From assembly GCA_029224465.1 (NCBI GenBank), contig JAQXUQ010000024.1, forward strand, positions 1 to 64,000: DNA of 64,000 nt, in the 5' to 3' direction. The translations under genes and the position numbers were made by a program. Positions 8,468 to 16,884 of the stretch are shown one piece after another (the first letter of the stretch is position 1; each line of letters opens with the position of its first letter). The notes beneath the pieces were generated by a model. That model did not search any database, had not been told where the DNA came from, and was given only the letters and a program-made list of their open reading frames with translations. The stretch is from Bacillota bacterium. Lineage in GTDB: Bacteria > Bacillota > Clostridia > Lachnospirales > Lachnospiraceae.

Positions 8468-9664
8468 CTACATTCTCCCCCATTCAAGGTTCAGTTTCAA
8501 TCCATAATTGTCGTTAATATAATACATTGCAACTCTGTTTGCCTCTACTGCACCTGCAAAATCTCGTTGCCTTCCCGTAAGGCCGTACGCTTTGATTGCT
8601 TTCATCTTTGCATCGGCAGCATCAAGCATAAAATCATACATATCAAAGGTTTCTTTATAAGTACCCTTACTTAAAACATTGCATTGTTCCCGCAAGCAAT
8701 ATAAATAATGTCTAAACGAATCTTTTTCTTTGTAATTTGTACTTGTTGGTGTAGCCCCTCGGAAAAGGACTTCTGAATATTTATTTTTATAATTTGTCTG
8801 AGGTTCAAAATCCGAAAGATAGTTAAACTGATACGCTACATCTAACTGTGGTATTTGATATTCACTAAAAGAATTTGGATTATAATACCACGTACTCTTC
8901 TGCTTCGGTGTATTTTCTCGTGGGGTTTTAAACTTATCTGGCATAAACGATCTCGTATTTAAATAATTGCCAGAAGCAATAGCATCAACTTTAGAAAGAG
9001 CAAACACAAGATTCTGATGATTTGAATAACCAGCTATTACTTTCTTTCCCATAGTCTTTAGGCACGTTACAAGCTTTAAAACACCAGTCATCCACAATTG
9101 ATCCCCCACAATATATTCGCCATTAGGATGTTGTGCAACAACGTAATATCCATCAACATCAATATGTTCAAGTAAATTAATAAGATTCTCAATAAAAGTA
9201 AGATTTCTAACACGTTCAGGATCAAGGCAAAGAGTCGCATATATCGGTTTATCAGTCTTTTTTCTAAAATATTCTGCCGATTTCATCATCCACTTCAAGC
9301 TATGATCAGTATTCAGCTCATTAATCTGATCTCCCGGTAATATAATTGCTTCTGTATCAAGTGACTTATTAATCCTAAATAGCTCCTGATCAATACGCGA
9401 ATATTCTCCACCATTAACAATGGATGCGCCTCTCGTCGGCCAATATGGGTATCTCTGCAGTTTAATATGACCCGCTGACGGGTAGAAAATTTGGGGATCA
9501 AAAAGGACCTCTCCTCCAGCTTTTTTTATGCTTTCGGAAAATCCCTGCAGACTTTTGGGTTCAATATTTACAGGACTAAGTATGACATCTCCTTCGCCCC
9601 ATTCATTTAATAACTCAAGGATCATAGCCTGCATTCCATGTCCCATTTGAAAAAATAATTTCAT
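8468..9664 (-). CDS. Predicted beta/alpha-barrel protein, third gene of a nuclease-kinase operon
   Basis: The 398-residue protein has a regular run of hydrophobic strands: DVILSPVNI, GEVLFDPQIF, EAIILPGDQI, KPIYATLCLD, DGYYVVAQHP, KKVIAGYSN and DAIASGNYLNTRSF, each followed by a helix. That is the pattern of a TIM barrel. The arrangement faintly recalls tRNA-guanine transglycosylase-like proteins, but I see no zinc CxCxxC motif and make no such assignment. The C-terminal 100 residues are helical. It starts four bases after the kinase stop, so it is almost certainly co-translated. Conserved polar patches (DPQIFYP, QHPNGEY, GYSNHQN) may form the active site. Confidence 0.55.
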   Translation of the reverse strand: MKLFFQMGHGMQAMILELLNEWGEGDVILSPVNIEPKSLQGFSESIKKAGGEVLFDPQIFYPSAGHIKLQRYPYWPTRGASIVNGGEYSRIDQELFRINKSLDTEAIILPGDQINELNTDHSLKWMMKSAEYFRKKTDKPIYATLCLDPERVRNLTFIENLINLLEHIDVDGYYVVAQHPNGEYIVGDQLWMTGVLKLVTCLKTMGKKVIAGYSNHQNLVFALSKVDAIASGNYLNTRSFMPDKFKTPRENTPKQKSTWYYNPNSFSEYQIPQLDVAYQFNYLSDFEPQTNYKNKYSEVLFRGATPTSTNYKEKDSFRHYLYCLREQCNVLSKGTYKETFDMYDFMLDAADAKMKAIKAYGLTGRQRDFAGAVEANRVAMYYINDNYGLKLNLEWGRM

Positions 9665-9668
9665 AATT

Positions 9669-10511
9669 TTATTCCAATCTCAATGTTGCTTTTACAGCCA
9701 TATAGTATTCTAACGCACGTTTAGCTGATGAAGGTCTTTCTGAAGCATTCTTTGCCATTAGCATTTCTATAAATTGAGAAAACATTCCATTATTATCACC
9801 TTTAAGGACTAACGGTTTAGGCATATACGTCATAGTGAAGTAGTTGACAAAATCTGCCACACCAGATCCTGCATCTCTAAATGGATTATGCCCCGTACAA
9901 GCCTCATATATAGTTACACCTATTGCAAAAAGATCAACTCTAGCATCTTGATCAAGTTTGATGTTATCAACAAGCTCATGAGGAGCATAGCCCGGAGTAT
10001 GCGGTCCATGAGCATCTGTAACTCTGGTATATGAATCTCCGCCAATTACTTTTGCAATGCCAAAATCCAGAAGATATATCTTTCCTTTGGAAAACATTAT
10101 ATTTTCCGGTTTAATATCTCGATGGATTATCCTGTGGCTCTCTAAGACAACTTCAATATTAAGTAAAACCTCTAGAAGTTCACACGCTTGATTTAAAGAT
10201 AATGTAATTCCCTTATTAAGAATCCCTCGGAGTGTATTCCCATCAATAAATTCTTCAACCACATAAATTTTTTCCTCTGAGATGTCTTCATCAAGCACTT
10301 TACCAGACTCAATAATCTTTGGAACATTATCAAGATCCAGACTTTGAGCAATTTTTATCTCTTGAATAGATCTTTGATCGTCTGGATTTGAAATAATCTT
10401 TAAAGCGTAAACTGTACCATCATTTGTGATGGCCTTGTACACAGTCTTCTGTCCACCCCTACCAATGACTGTGGGGTTTTTATATTTTGCAAACAACTCC
10501 TTAATCGTCAT
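9669..10511 (-). CDS. Ser/Thr protein kinase (Hanks type), no membrane anchor
   Basis: All main kinase motifs are present: Gly-rich loop GRGGQKTVY (17-25), Lys38 in ALKII, Glu51, catalytic HRDIKPEN (130-137), DFG (149-151), an APH-E in place of APE (176-179) and Asp193. At 280 residues it is little more than a catalytic domain; there is no transmembrane helix and no PASTA repeats, unlike the housekeeping PrkC kinase. Its ATG overlaps the nuclease stop by four bases (ATGA), and the barrel gene follows after four bases. Such soluble kinases in accessory islands often act in phage defence or toxin control; here that role is inferred from context. Confidence 0.9.
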   Translation of the reverse strand: MTIKELFAKYKNPTVIGRGGQKTVYKAITNDGTVYALKIISNPDDQRSIQEIKIAQSLDLDNVPKIIESGKVLDEDISEEKIYVVEEFIDGNTLRGILNKGITLSLNQACELLEVLLNIEVVLESHRIIHRDIKPENIMFSKGKIYLLDFGIAKVIGGDSYTRVTDAHGPHTPGYAPHELVDNIKLDQDARVDLFAIGVTIYEACTGHNPFRDAGSGVADFVNYFTMTYMPKPLVLKGDNNGMFSQFIEMLMAKNASERPSSAKRALEYYMAVKATLRLE

Positions 10512-11287
10512 TTCAAAAGAACTACCCCCTCTTCTAAATATATAGCTTTATGAATCCACTCATTAAAAAGCAAAGAACCATACGATATTGGAAATTTTCG
10601 TCGATCACCTTTTAAATGCTTCTCGATTTTTCCATTAACCAGTATTATTCCCAATCCAAGTCTCTGACATTTGTTATAGTTTGTTTCACTAATACTTGTT
10701 TTATTCATTAAAATATACGATTCCGAAGCAAACCATCTATTATTCTCTGCCTGTCGTATTGCTTCTCCCCATTTATCGATTTTTGCTTCAATAGCAATCA
10801 AGTTTGTAATTGTACAATATTTGTCTAAGTGAACTTTTCTTACTTTGTTCTTTGCAATGGATGATTGCATAATTAGTCCACAGGAATTTAAATGTTCTAG
10901 TGAAGTATCTACTTCTTCTTCAGGAAATCCAAGAACATTACTTATTTCCTTCTTTGTTCTTCCACTATTAGATTGGAGATAATAAAGAATTTTTAAATCA
11001 GAACTTGTTATTTTGAATCGTCCATCATTCCAGTTTTCTAATGAAATTCCGCTAGTAGTATCAGCACATCTTTTATCATAATATTCTGCAATGACAATAT
11101 CTGGGTATCTCGACTCAAGCTGCGGTTCAATAAATATAGCAGCATTTTTTTGTTTTAATCTTTTATAATGACTGGTGATATACTCAACATATCGCTTAAC
11201 CATTTCGAGTTCTTTTCCCGCTGTTGTTGTACGGACGTAATACCCAATATCAGGAATTGACTCATTAAACAGCAAAACATTTGACAT
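10508..11287 (-). CDS. PD-(D/E)XK-like nuclease with internal winged helix, first gene of the operon
   Basis: The 259-residue protein has the spacing of a PD-(D/E)XK nuclease: E54 and D63 in FIEPQLESRYPDIVIA, then E167-A-K169 in LIAIEAKIDKWGEAIRQA with Q179. Between these lies a winged-helix segment (about 95-155; KKEISNVLGFPEEEVDTSLEHL), which probably reads DNA or senses a partner. The fold family covers restriction and repair nucleases. No signal peptide or membrane helix is seen. It heads a tight operon with the kinase and barrel genes. No clear Shine-Dalgarno precedes the ATG. Family assignment is from motif spacing only; a search is needed to confirm it. Confidence 0.6.
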   Translation of the reverse strand: MSNVLLFNESIPDIGYYVRTTTAGKELEMVKRYVEYITSHYKRLKQKNAAIFIEPQLESRYPDIVIAEYYDKRCADTTSGISLENWNDGRFKITSSDLKILYYLQSNSGRTKKEISNVLGFPEEEVDTSLEHLNSCGLIMQSSIAKNKVRKVHLDKYCTITNLIAIEAKIDKWGEAIRQAENNRWFASESYILMNKTSISETNYNKCQRLGLGIILVNGKIEKHLKGDRRKFPISYGSLLFNEWIHKAIYLEEGVVLLK

Positions 11288-11547
11288 AATTAAATCTCTA
11301 TACTTCTTATAATCTTTTGTTGGTGATGAGGGTTATTGTATCGTCTCTCCTGATTCATGCACATCACGAATACGCTCTTAGGAGTACCAATCCACCATAT
11401 GGATTGCTACATGTCTGATTTCTGTGTAAACCTTCTAGTCATCAAGTAGTCATGTGAATTCATTATACCCCTGCAAGTATAGCAGAACCCTAATCTTTCG
11501 TATTCAAATTGCTATGATCGGTAACGCTGTCTACCACACTGATATTA
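11288..11547 (-). other. Intergenic stretch upstream of the nuclease-kinase operon
   Basis: I find no gene in these 260 bases. They must hold the promoter of the minus-strand operon, but no convincing -35/-10 pair is visible. A short near-palindrome, AATCCACCATATGGATT, lies at about 11389-11405. The sequence is AT-rich like the operon. Confidence 0.4.
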
Positions 11548-12300
11548 TTACAATTTTCCTTCTTTAATGATCCTCACTGTATGTTCAAATCCAGTTCTTG
11601 CATCAAATAGTCCATTCCATCCTAAACTCATAAGTTTTTCGGAATTCAGGGAACTGTTTTGCATAGGATTAAATGCTTTCTTCTCCTTCGCATCTGGTAC
11701 ATCCATGACTAGCTTCACGCCAGCCCCCTTTGCCAGCAACTCTGCCATGTCTTTGATGCTAGCCACCGATGAAGGATTTGAAATATTATAAGCATTCATA
11801 TTTTGTCCTTTTACAAGAATTGTTAATATTGCAGATGTAGAATCCAAACAATAGCACCACGATCGTATCTGCTCCCCTGTACTTTTCATCACAAGATCTT
11901 TTTCATCTGCCACGTTAAAACTAAATACAGCACTTACATGGCTGTCATTTCTTCTAGCTGTCGGACCATATATATGTCCTGGTCTAACGATTGTTGTCTT
12001 TATTCCTCTCTCATCCGAGAAACATGCGCATAAGGTTTCCGCTGCTCGTTTTGAAGAGGAATATGAAGACCTCGGGGAAAGGATGTCAACCCACCCGTAT
12101 TCATTTTCCGAAAAAGGTTCTATTGATTTCTTACTGCCATAAACTTCAGACGATGAAATATAAAGTGTATTCTTAACATCTTCACAACTTGCATACTCTA
12201 GCAATTCGTATATGCCATTGAAGTTATCAAGCATTGTCTCTATACCATGTGTCGAAATATCTTTAGGTCCAGAGTTTGATGCTTTCAATCCCGCAATTGT
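11548..12300 (-). pseudogene. NAD-dependent epimerase/dehydratase, N-terminus missing
   Basis: This is the C-terminal part of an extended short-chain dehydrogenase of the nucleotide-sugar epimerase type. SSSEVYG gives the catalytic Ser, SPRSSYSSSKRAAE contains the YxxxK pair, and VRPGHIYGP is the usual post-catalytic motif. The Rossmann GxxGxxG that binds NAD is absent. Homology seems to begin near ASNSGPKDI at about 12290; the reading frame beyond runs into the end of the HAD gene and is not native. The break marks the junction between the low-GC island and the core genome. Sugar-nucleotide modification was the likely original role. Confidence 0.75.
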
Positions 12301-12319
12301 AAAAGCGCATCTCCCGCAT

Positions 12320-12940
12320 TTATGCAGGCTCCTCCCCCGCAAGCAGTTTATCAAGCGCTTCCGCCAGCATTGCCCGCCCGGTCACCTGCACCGCGCGGAT
12401 GCCGCATTCGATCGCCGCTTCCACATTTTCCGCGCGGTCATCGAAGAAAATGCATTCCTCCCTGGTCAGGTTGTACCGGCGGACCAGTTCTTCATAGATC
12501 GCGTGATCCGGCTTTACAAGATACACCGTGTAAGACACGATTTTTCCGTCGATATCTTTCATGAAATCCGCATACTGCGTATGTTTGCGGAACAGATCTT
12601 CCGAATAATTGGAAAGCAGATAGATGCCGTATCCCTTCTCTTTGAGCTTATGGACGCGGTCCCAGATTTCGGGCCGTGCGACCGGCATATATTCCCCGTG
12701 GCGCAGAAACCAGGCCATGACTTTTCCGTCTTCTTTGTATTTGTGAAGGTAATCCGCGATGATTTCATCCCGTGTCCTGACGCCAAGGTCCAGCTCGTTC
12801 CAGAGCGGATCGTCCAGCATCAGGCGCCCTACGCGCTCCGCCTCTTTTTCCGAAAGGCCGTAATCCATCAGGACATATTTCCATCTGTACTGCAGCAGAA
12901 CACCGCCCACATCAAAGATCACCGTACGAATTTCACTCAT
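12320..12940 (-). CDS. HAD-superfamily hydrolase, YihX-like sugar phosphatase type
   Basis: The 206-residue protein opens with VIFDVGGVLLQY, where Asp10 is the HAD nucleophile, and continues with LLSNYSED (motif II Ser/Asn), KPDHAIYEELV (motif III Lys) and ECIFFDDRAENVEAA (motif IV Asp pair). The helical cap between residues 15 and 85 is class C1. Layout and length match the subfamily containing E. coli YihX, a glucose-1-phosphate phosphatase; substrate is not determined. ATG at 12940 follows GGAGG with six bases. It is transcribed divergently from galT, which may reflect a shared interest in sugar phosphates. Confidence 0.88.
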   Translation of the reverse strand: MSEIRTVIFDVGGVLLQYRWKYVLMDYGLSEKEAERVGRLMLDDPLWNELDLGVRTRDEIIADYLHKYKEDGKVMAWFLRHGEYMPVARPEIWDRVHKLKEKGYGIYLLSNYSEDLFRKHTQYADFMKDIDGKIVSYTVYLVKPDHAIYEELVRRYNLTREECIFFDDRAENVEAAIECGIRAVQVTGRAMLAEALDKLLAGEEPA

Positions 12941-13054
12941 TGAATGCCTCCATCATTCGTCTTTTCCATTGAAACGTCGTCACTGAAATGTCATTATTAT
13001 AGCATAGCTGAAGCTCAGCCTATGAAAGATACAATAGACAGGGGGAACATGAAA

Positions 13055-14614
13055 ATGAATGAATTTTCCGTCGAAGACAGCGTTCTGCATTTGTGCGGCT
13101 ACGCTTTGTCTAAACAGCTCATCACCGAAGATGATCTTTTTTACGCCGCAAATACGCTCTTTGATATGCTGCAGTTCACGCCTTCTTCTGATTTTCAGCC
13201 GATGCGTGCGGCGCAGCCTTCCTACGCGCAGACACCGCTCGAGGAGATTTTGAGGCAGCTGCTGGATGATGCGGTTTCCAGGGGCGTCATCAGCGACGGC
13301 ATTGCGACCAGAGATCTTTTCGATACGCGTCTTATGAGCGCTCTGACACCGCGGCCGTCCGAAGTAATCCGCGCGTTCCGAAGCAGGTACAGCGAGTCTC
13401 CCGAAGCTGCAACAGACTATTTCTATAAACTTTCCTGCGACAGCGACTATATCCGCACCTACCGCGTCCGCAAAGACCGCAAATGGGTCGCGTCGACGCC
13501 TTACGGAGATCTTGATATCACGATCAATCTTTCAAAGCCGGAGAAAGATCCCCGCGCGATTGCGGCGGCTCTCTCTTCCAGACAGGACAAGTATCCCAAA
13601 TGTCTTCTCTGCCCGGAAAATGAAGGTTACGCAGGCAGGCTCGACCATCCGGCGCGGCAGACGATCCGCCTGATTCCGCTGACACTTGCGGGAGAGCGCT
13701 GGTACATGCAGTATTCTCCGTATGTGTATTATAATGAGCATTGTATTGTTTTATCGGAAAACCATGAGCCGATGAAAATCGAGCCGAAGACTTTCACGCG
13801 TCTTCTGGATTTCATCACGCAGTTCCCGCACTATACAATCGGTTCGAACGCGGATCTTCCGATTGTGGGCGGTTCCATCCTGACGCACCAGCATTTTCAG
13901 GGCGGGCGGTATACGTTTGCAATGGCCCGCGCAGGTGTGAAGGAGGAGCTTGCATTCAAAGGCTTTGCGGATGTGCAGGCAGGCGTCGTTGACTGGCCGC
14001 TGTCTGTGATCCGTCTGGACGGGGATGATCCCGCAAGAATCTGCGAACTCGCGGGTAAGATTCTCTCTGCGTGGCGCGCCTATTCGGACGAGAGCGCGGG
14101 TATTCTCGCGCAGACGGACGGAACGCCGCACAACACGATCACGCCGATCGCGCGTCGACGCGGCTGTAAATATGAGCTTGATCTGGTGCTCCGGAACAAC
14201 CGGACGACAGAGCAGTATCCGCTGGGCATCTTCCATCCGCACGCGGAGCTGCATCATATTAAGAAGGAAAATATCGGGCTGATTGAGGTGATGGGACTTG
14301 CTGTTTTGCCGGCAAGACTGCTCGGAGAAATGGCACAGCTGCGTGACGCGGTGCTGACAGGAAAGAATATCCACGAGATACCGGAACTTGCCTCGCACGC
14401 GGACTGGGCGGATGAGATTGAAAGAAAACACCCGGAAATCGCGGGGCTGCGGGAATCCGGTGCATCAGAAGCCTCCGCCGAAGCAATGGACCAGGTTCTG
14501 CGCGATGAAATCGGACTTGTCTTCTCGAAGGTGCTGGAATGCTGCGGTGTCTTCAAGAATACGCCGGAGGGAATGTCGCAGTTCAGAAAATTCGTGGAAG
14601 CGGTGTCAGAGTGA
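13055..14614 (+). CDS. galT: UDP-glucose--hexose-1-phosphate uridylyltransferase, Firmicutes class
   Basis: GalT exchanges UMP between UDP-glucose and galactose-1-phosphate in the Leloir pathway. The 519-residue length and motif set fit the class II GalT of Firmicutes rather than the shorter E. coli type. CLLCPENEGYAGR lies at 183-195, and THQHFQGGRY at 277-286 contains the nucleophilic His region. FHPHAELHHIKKENIGLIEVMG follows in the C-terminal half. I chose ATG at 13055 rather than 13049 because GGGGG at 13041-13045 would sit only three bases from the first ATG. No galK or galE is adjacent. Confidence 0.92.
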   Translation: MNEFSVEDSVLHLCGYALSKQLITEDDLFYAANTLFDMLQFTPSSDFQPMRAAQPSYAQTPLEEILRQLLDDAVSRGVISDGIATRDLFDTRLMSALTPRPSEVIRAFRSRYSESPEAATDYFYKLSCDSDYIRTYRVRKDRKWVASTPYGDLDITINLSKPEKDPRAIAAALSSRQDKYPKCLLCPENEGYAGRLDHPARQTIRLIPLTLAGERWYMQYSPYVYYNEHCIVLSENHEPMKIEPKTFTRLLDFITQFPHYTIGSNADLPIVGGSILTHQHFQGGRYTFAMARAGVKEELAFKGFADVQAGVVDWPLSVIRLDGDDPARICELAGKILSAWRAYSDESAGILAQTDGTPHNTITPIARRRGCKYELDLVLRNNRTTEQYPLGIFHPHAELHHIKKENIGLIEVMGLAVLPARLLGEMAQLRDAVLTGKNIHEIPELASHADWADEIERKHPEIAGLRESGASEASAEAMDQVLRDEIGLVFSKVLECCGVFKNTPEGMSQFRKFVEAVSE

Positions 14615-14710
14615 TGCGTCGCCGCATGGTGCAGCGCGTGGAATAGCGCGGCGTGCGGCTGGCGCAGCCTATGGGCTGTGCGGCGTCTTATTGACGCAGT
14701 ATTGAGGGCC

Positions 14711-14755
14711 AAAAAGGCTGTCCGGGAAGTGTATCGCCTCCCGGGCAGCCTTCTG
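14711..14755. terminator. Intrinsic terminator between galT and the superoxide reductase gene
   Basis: Arms AAGGCTGTCCGGGAAG (14714-14729) and CCTCCCGGGCAGCCTT (14737-14752) form a stem of about 15 pairs with a short loop. An A-run on the left serves the minus strand as a T-run, so it can end the minus-strand gene as well as galT. Confidence 0.75.
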
Positions 14756-14777
14756 AAGATCTTGTGCATTTGTTTGA

Positions 14778-15155
14778 TCAGATCTCTGCCTTCCAGAGTC
14801 CATGCAGGTTGCAATATTCATATGCAGCCTTCGGCTCTTCGCCTTCCGCAAGCAGGAAAACCGCTTCCGGCTTCATGCCCGGCTTCAGATCCTTCTTCTG
14901 GAAGCCCTGACTGGTCTCGAGAATAATGAACTGAATGAAATGATTCTCCAGCATCGGGTGCTCAACGGAACCGATCTTGACCGTTACCTTGTTTCCTTCA
15001 ACCGAAACAACCGGTACATGCTTCTCGGTCGCGGCATCCGTTGTGTTCGGAATAAGCTCTGTCATTGTCTCGCCGCAGCATTTCGGCGTGCAGGAAGTCT
15101 TCTCTCCGAGAAATGTAATGAAGTTCCCGCAACTCTCACATCTGTAAAATAACAT
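14778..15155 (-). CDS. dfx: Superoxide reductase (desulfoferrodoxin, class I)
   Basis: The enzyme reduces superoxide to peroxide without making oxygen, a hallmark of anaerobes. The 125-residue protein has an N-terminal desulforedoxin-type Fe(Cys)4 site (C6, C9, C26, C27). The catalytic centre is E44-K45-H46, H66, H72, and C115 with H118 in YCNLHG. All expected ligands are present. It faces galT across a terminator and is monocistronic. Electrons usually come from rubredoxin; none is encoded nearby. Confidence 0.93.
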   Translation of the reverse strand: MLFYRCESCGNFITFLGEKTSCTPKCCGETMTELIPNTTDAATEKHVPVVSVEGNKVTVKIGSVEHPMLENHFIQFIILETSQGFQKKDLKPGMKPEAVFLLAEGEEPKAAYEYCNLHGLWKAEI

Positions 15156-15281
15156 GGCAGCTCCTTTCTGTGGCTTCTGCTAGTCATAGGATGTCCCGGT
15201 CGCCAGCCTATTCCGGCGGCCTTTAGAAATATTATACTTGTTTTCGCGGGCGCAGCATAGTTAAAAAAGAATAAAAAAGGC

Positions 15282-15310
15282 TTGCTTTTGCTGTATGGAT
15301 TCCGTATAAT
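15282..15310 (+). promoter_or_regulatory. Sigma-70-type promoter of the tRNA-Pro gene
   Basis: The -35 box TTGCTT (15282-15287) and -10 box TATAAT (15305-15310) are spaced by 17 bases. Transcription would begin near 15317, about 50 bases before the mature tRNA. Confidence 0.75.
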
Positions 15311-15368
15311 AACTCTTGCGCTTGAGAAAACTTGCATCGCACGTTTTTAAAGCGCATGAACAGATCGC

Positions 15369-15442
15369 CGGGGTGTAGCGCAGTTGGCTAGCGCGCCACG
15401 TTAGGGACGTGGAGGCCGCGAGTTCGAGTCTCGCCACTCCGA
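15369..15442 (+). tRNA. tRNA-Pro, anticodon AGG
   Basis: The 74 bases fold as a complete cloverleaf. Acceptor CGGGGTG pairs with CACTCCG, with the C1-G72 pair characteristic of proline tRNAs and discriminator A. D stem GCGC/GCGC, anticodon stem CCACG/CGTGG, loop TTAGGGA giving anticodon AGG, five-base variable loop, and T stem GCGAG/CTCGC around TTCGAGT. No CCA is encoded. Anticodon AGG (inosine at 34 if deaminated) is unusual for bacterial proline tRNAs. Confidence 0.93.
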
Positions 15443-15448
15443 TGGATG

Positions 15449-15481
15449 GAATTCCTGTATAAGCGGGAATTCCTTTTTTAT
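15449..15481 (+). terminator. Intrinsic terminator after tRNA-Pro
   Basis: GGAATTCC and GGGAATTCC form an eight-pair stem with a nine-base loop, followed at once by TTTTTTATT. Confidence 0.85.
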
Positions 15482-15649
15482 TGCAGTTTTTCTCCATAGC
15501 AGGTTTTCTGATCAGCGTTTGTCTCTGCCGACTGATACAGTTGTCCGGTGAAAAACATACTCCGGCTTTAAATAGATTATAATAGTGTCGTAGACACAGC
15601 GCATTTGCTCAAACGCCCTGTTAACCGCGCCAGAAGGGAGATCTCAGAC

Positions 15650-16156
15650 ATGGATATAAATCAAAAAACTGCCGGAAGTGGCTGCGGGAACCGCTCCTTG
15701 CCGCCGGTAACAATCACCTGCCTGATTCGTGCGGCTCTGGACGCCCGCCGCTTTTCCTACGCCCCGTATTCCCGCTACTGCGTAGGCGCCGCGGTTCTTA
15801 CGGAAGACGGCAGCGTATTTAGTGGCTGCAATATTGAAAACGCTAGCTATGGCGCAACCATCTGTGCGGAACGGACGGCCATCTTTGCAGCCGTCAGCAG
15901 AGGACATCGCCGTATAATTGCATTGGCACTCGCAGCCGCCCCCGAAGGAACAGAGCCGGCTGCCACCCGCGACTATCCTTCTCCCTGCGGCATCTGCCGA
16001 CAGGTGATGCGTGAATTTGCAGATCCGAAAGAATTTCCAGTGATCATGGCGAAAAGCCCCGAAGACTACCGCATCCAGTCGCTTGAGGAGCTTCTGCCGG
16101 AAAGCTTCGGACCTTCTTACCTGCAGGAGAAAACAAACACCGCCACGGAACAATAA
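15650..16156 (+). CDS. cdd: Cytidine deaminase
   Basis: Hydrolyses cytidine or deoxycytidine to uridine in pyrimidine salvage. The 168-residue protein has the zinc motif C72-A-E74 (ICAERTAIFA) and P-C113-G-I-C116 (SPCGICRQVM), plus the substrate segment SGCNIENASYG. ATG at 15650 follows GGGAG by nine bases. The N-terminus is about 20 residues longer than in the usual 130-residue enzymes and the C-terminus also carries an extension. The gene stands alone between two terminators. Confidence 0.93.
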   Translation: MDINQKTAGSGCGNRSLPPVTITCLIRAALDARRFSYAPYSRYCVGAAVLTEDGSVFSGCNIENASYGATICAERTAIFAAVSRGHRRIIALALAAAPEGTEPAATRDYPSPCGICRQVMREFADPKEFPVIMAKSPEDYRIQSLEELLPESFGPSYLQEKTNTATEQ

Positions 16157-16169
16157 TCCCTCGCGAGCC

Positions 16170-16205
16170 TGTCACCGACGAACCGAACTTGTCACCGGCG
16201 AACCG
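16170..16205. repeat. Two tandem copies of a 16-base REP-like unit
   Basis: TGTCACCGACGAACCG (16170-16185) and TGTCACCGGCGAACCG (16190-16205) are 20 bases apart and differ at one position; TCCC follows the second. The wording resembles the repeats mobilised by REP-associated (IS200-like) transposases in Firmicutes. That link is from memory and unverified. Confidence 0.5.
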
Positions 16206-16227
16206 TCCCATCTTCCGGGAATATACG

Positions 16228-16273
16228 AAGGCTTCCTCTGCCGCCCGATACTGTCGGCGGAAGGAAGCCTTCG
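16228..16273. terminator. Strong bidirectional hairpin between cdd and the cytidylate-kinase-like gene
   Basis: GAAGGCTTCCTCTGCCGCC pairs with GGCGGAAGGAAGCCTTC over a ten-base loop. It sits between convergent genes. No clear T-run follows, so termination strength is uncertain. Confidence 0.6.
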
Positions 16274-16284
16274 ATCCCTGTTAT

Positions 16285-16884
16285 TTATAATCCAAATCTT
16301 GCCCGCGCCATCGCTGCAATCAGAGCCGCGGTTCCTTCCACACCGAAAGCGGAGCTGTCCATAATGATATCGCGGTCCGTGAATTCGTCTTTCAACTCGG
16401 GCACATACCGCTCACGGTAGCGTTCTCTCGCAAGATCGACATCGTGGATCATGCGTTCCGCTGTCGAATAATCCATTTCCAGACTTTCGATACAGTTACG
16501 CAGCCGCGCTTCATAGGGAGCGCGGATATAGATTGAAAGCCGTCTCGTCCTGTTCCGGAGAACCGACTCCGCACATCTGCCGACAATTATACAGTCCCTG
16601 CTGGCAGCGGTGTCCTGTATGATATTACTCTGCACCTGAAAAATTTCATCTTCCAGCGTCTTCGGCGCGCGCCCCAGCGGGAATTTCCTGTAAAGGAAAC
16701 GGTTGTTGACCCGCTCCTCGGTTTCCCCGATATCCGAAACCGGCAGCCCCATGCGCTTTGCGGTTTCTTCAACAATATCGCGGTCCATGTAGTAGATTCC
16801 AAGTTCTTTCGCGGTCAGCTGCGCGACAGACCTGCCGAGGCTGGCAAACTCTCTTGAAATTGTGATGACGTAGTGATTATCCAT
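16285..16884 (-). CDS. Cytidylate kinase-like protein
   Basis: The 199-residue protein belongs to the cytidylate-kinase-like P-loop family. ITISREFASLGRSVAQLTAKELG carries the modified P-loop, YYMDRDIVEETAKRM follows, and IIVGRCAESVL with an Arg-rich lid region (LARERYRERYVPELKDEF) completes the core. Proteins of this family are common in Firmicutes beside transporters, and their true substrate is unclear; it is not the housekeeping Cmk. The ATG overlaps the end of the upstream permease gene, so it is the last gene of the amino-acid ABC operon. Confidence 0.85.
   Translation of the reverse strand: MDNHYVITISREFASLGRSVAQLTAKELGIYYMDRDIVEETAKRMGLPVSDIGETEERVNNRFLYRKFPLGRAPKTLEDEIFQVQSNIIQDTAASRDCIIVGRCAESVLRNRTRRLSIYIRAPYEARLRNCIESLEMDYSTAERMIHDVDLARERYRERYVPELKDEFTDRDIIMDSSAFGVEGTAALIAAMARARFGL

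Noticed and set aside
8468-9664. Barrel protein as a DpdA/TGT enzyme for DNA deazapurine modification
   Set aside because: The strand pattern is suggestive but there is no zinc CxCxxC motif and no other deazaguanine gene nearby.
12301-12354. Upstream extension of the epimerase frame
   Set aside because: It overlaps the HAD gene end and lacks epimerase similarity, so the native part begins near 12290.
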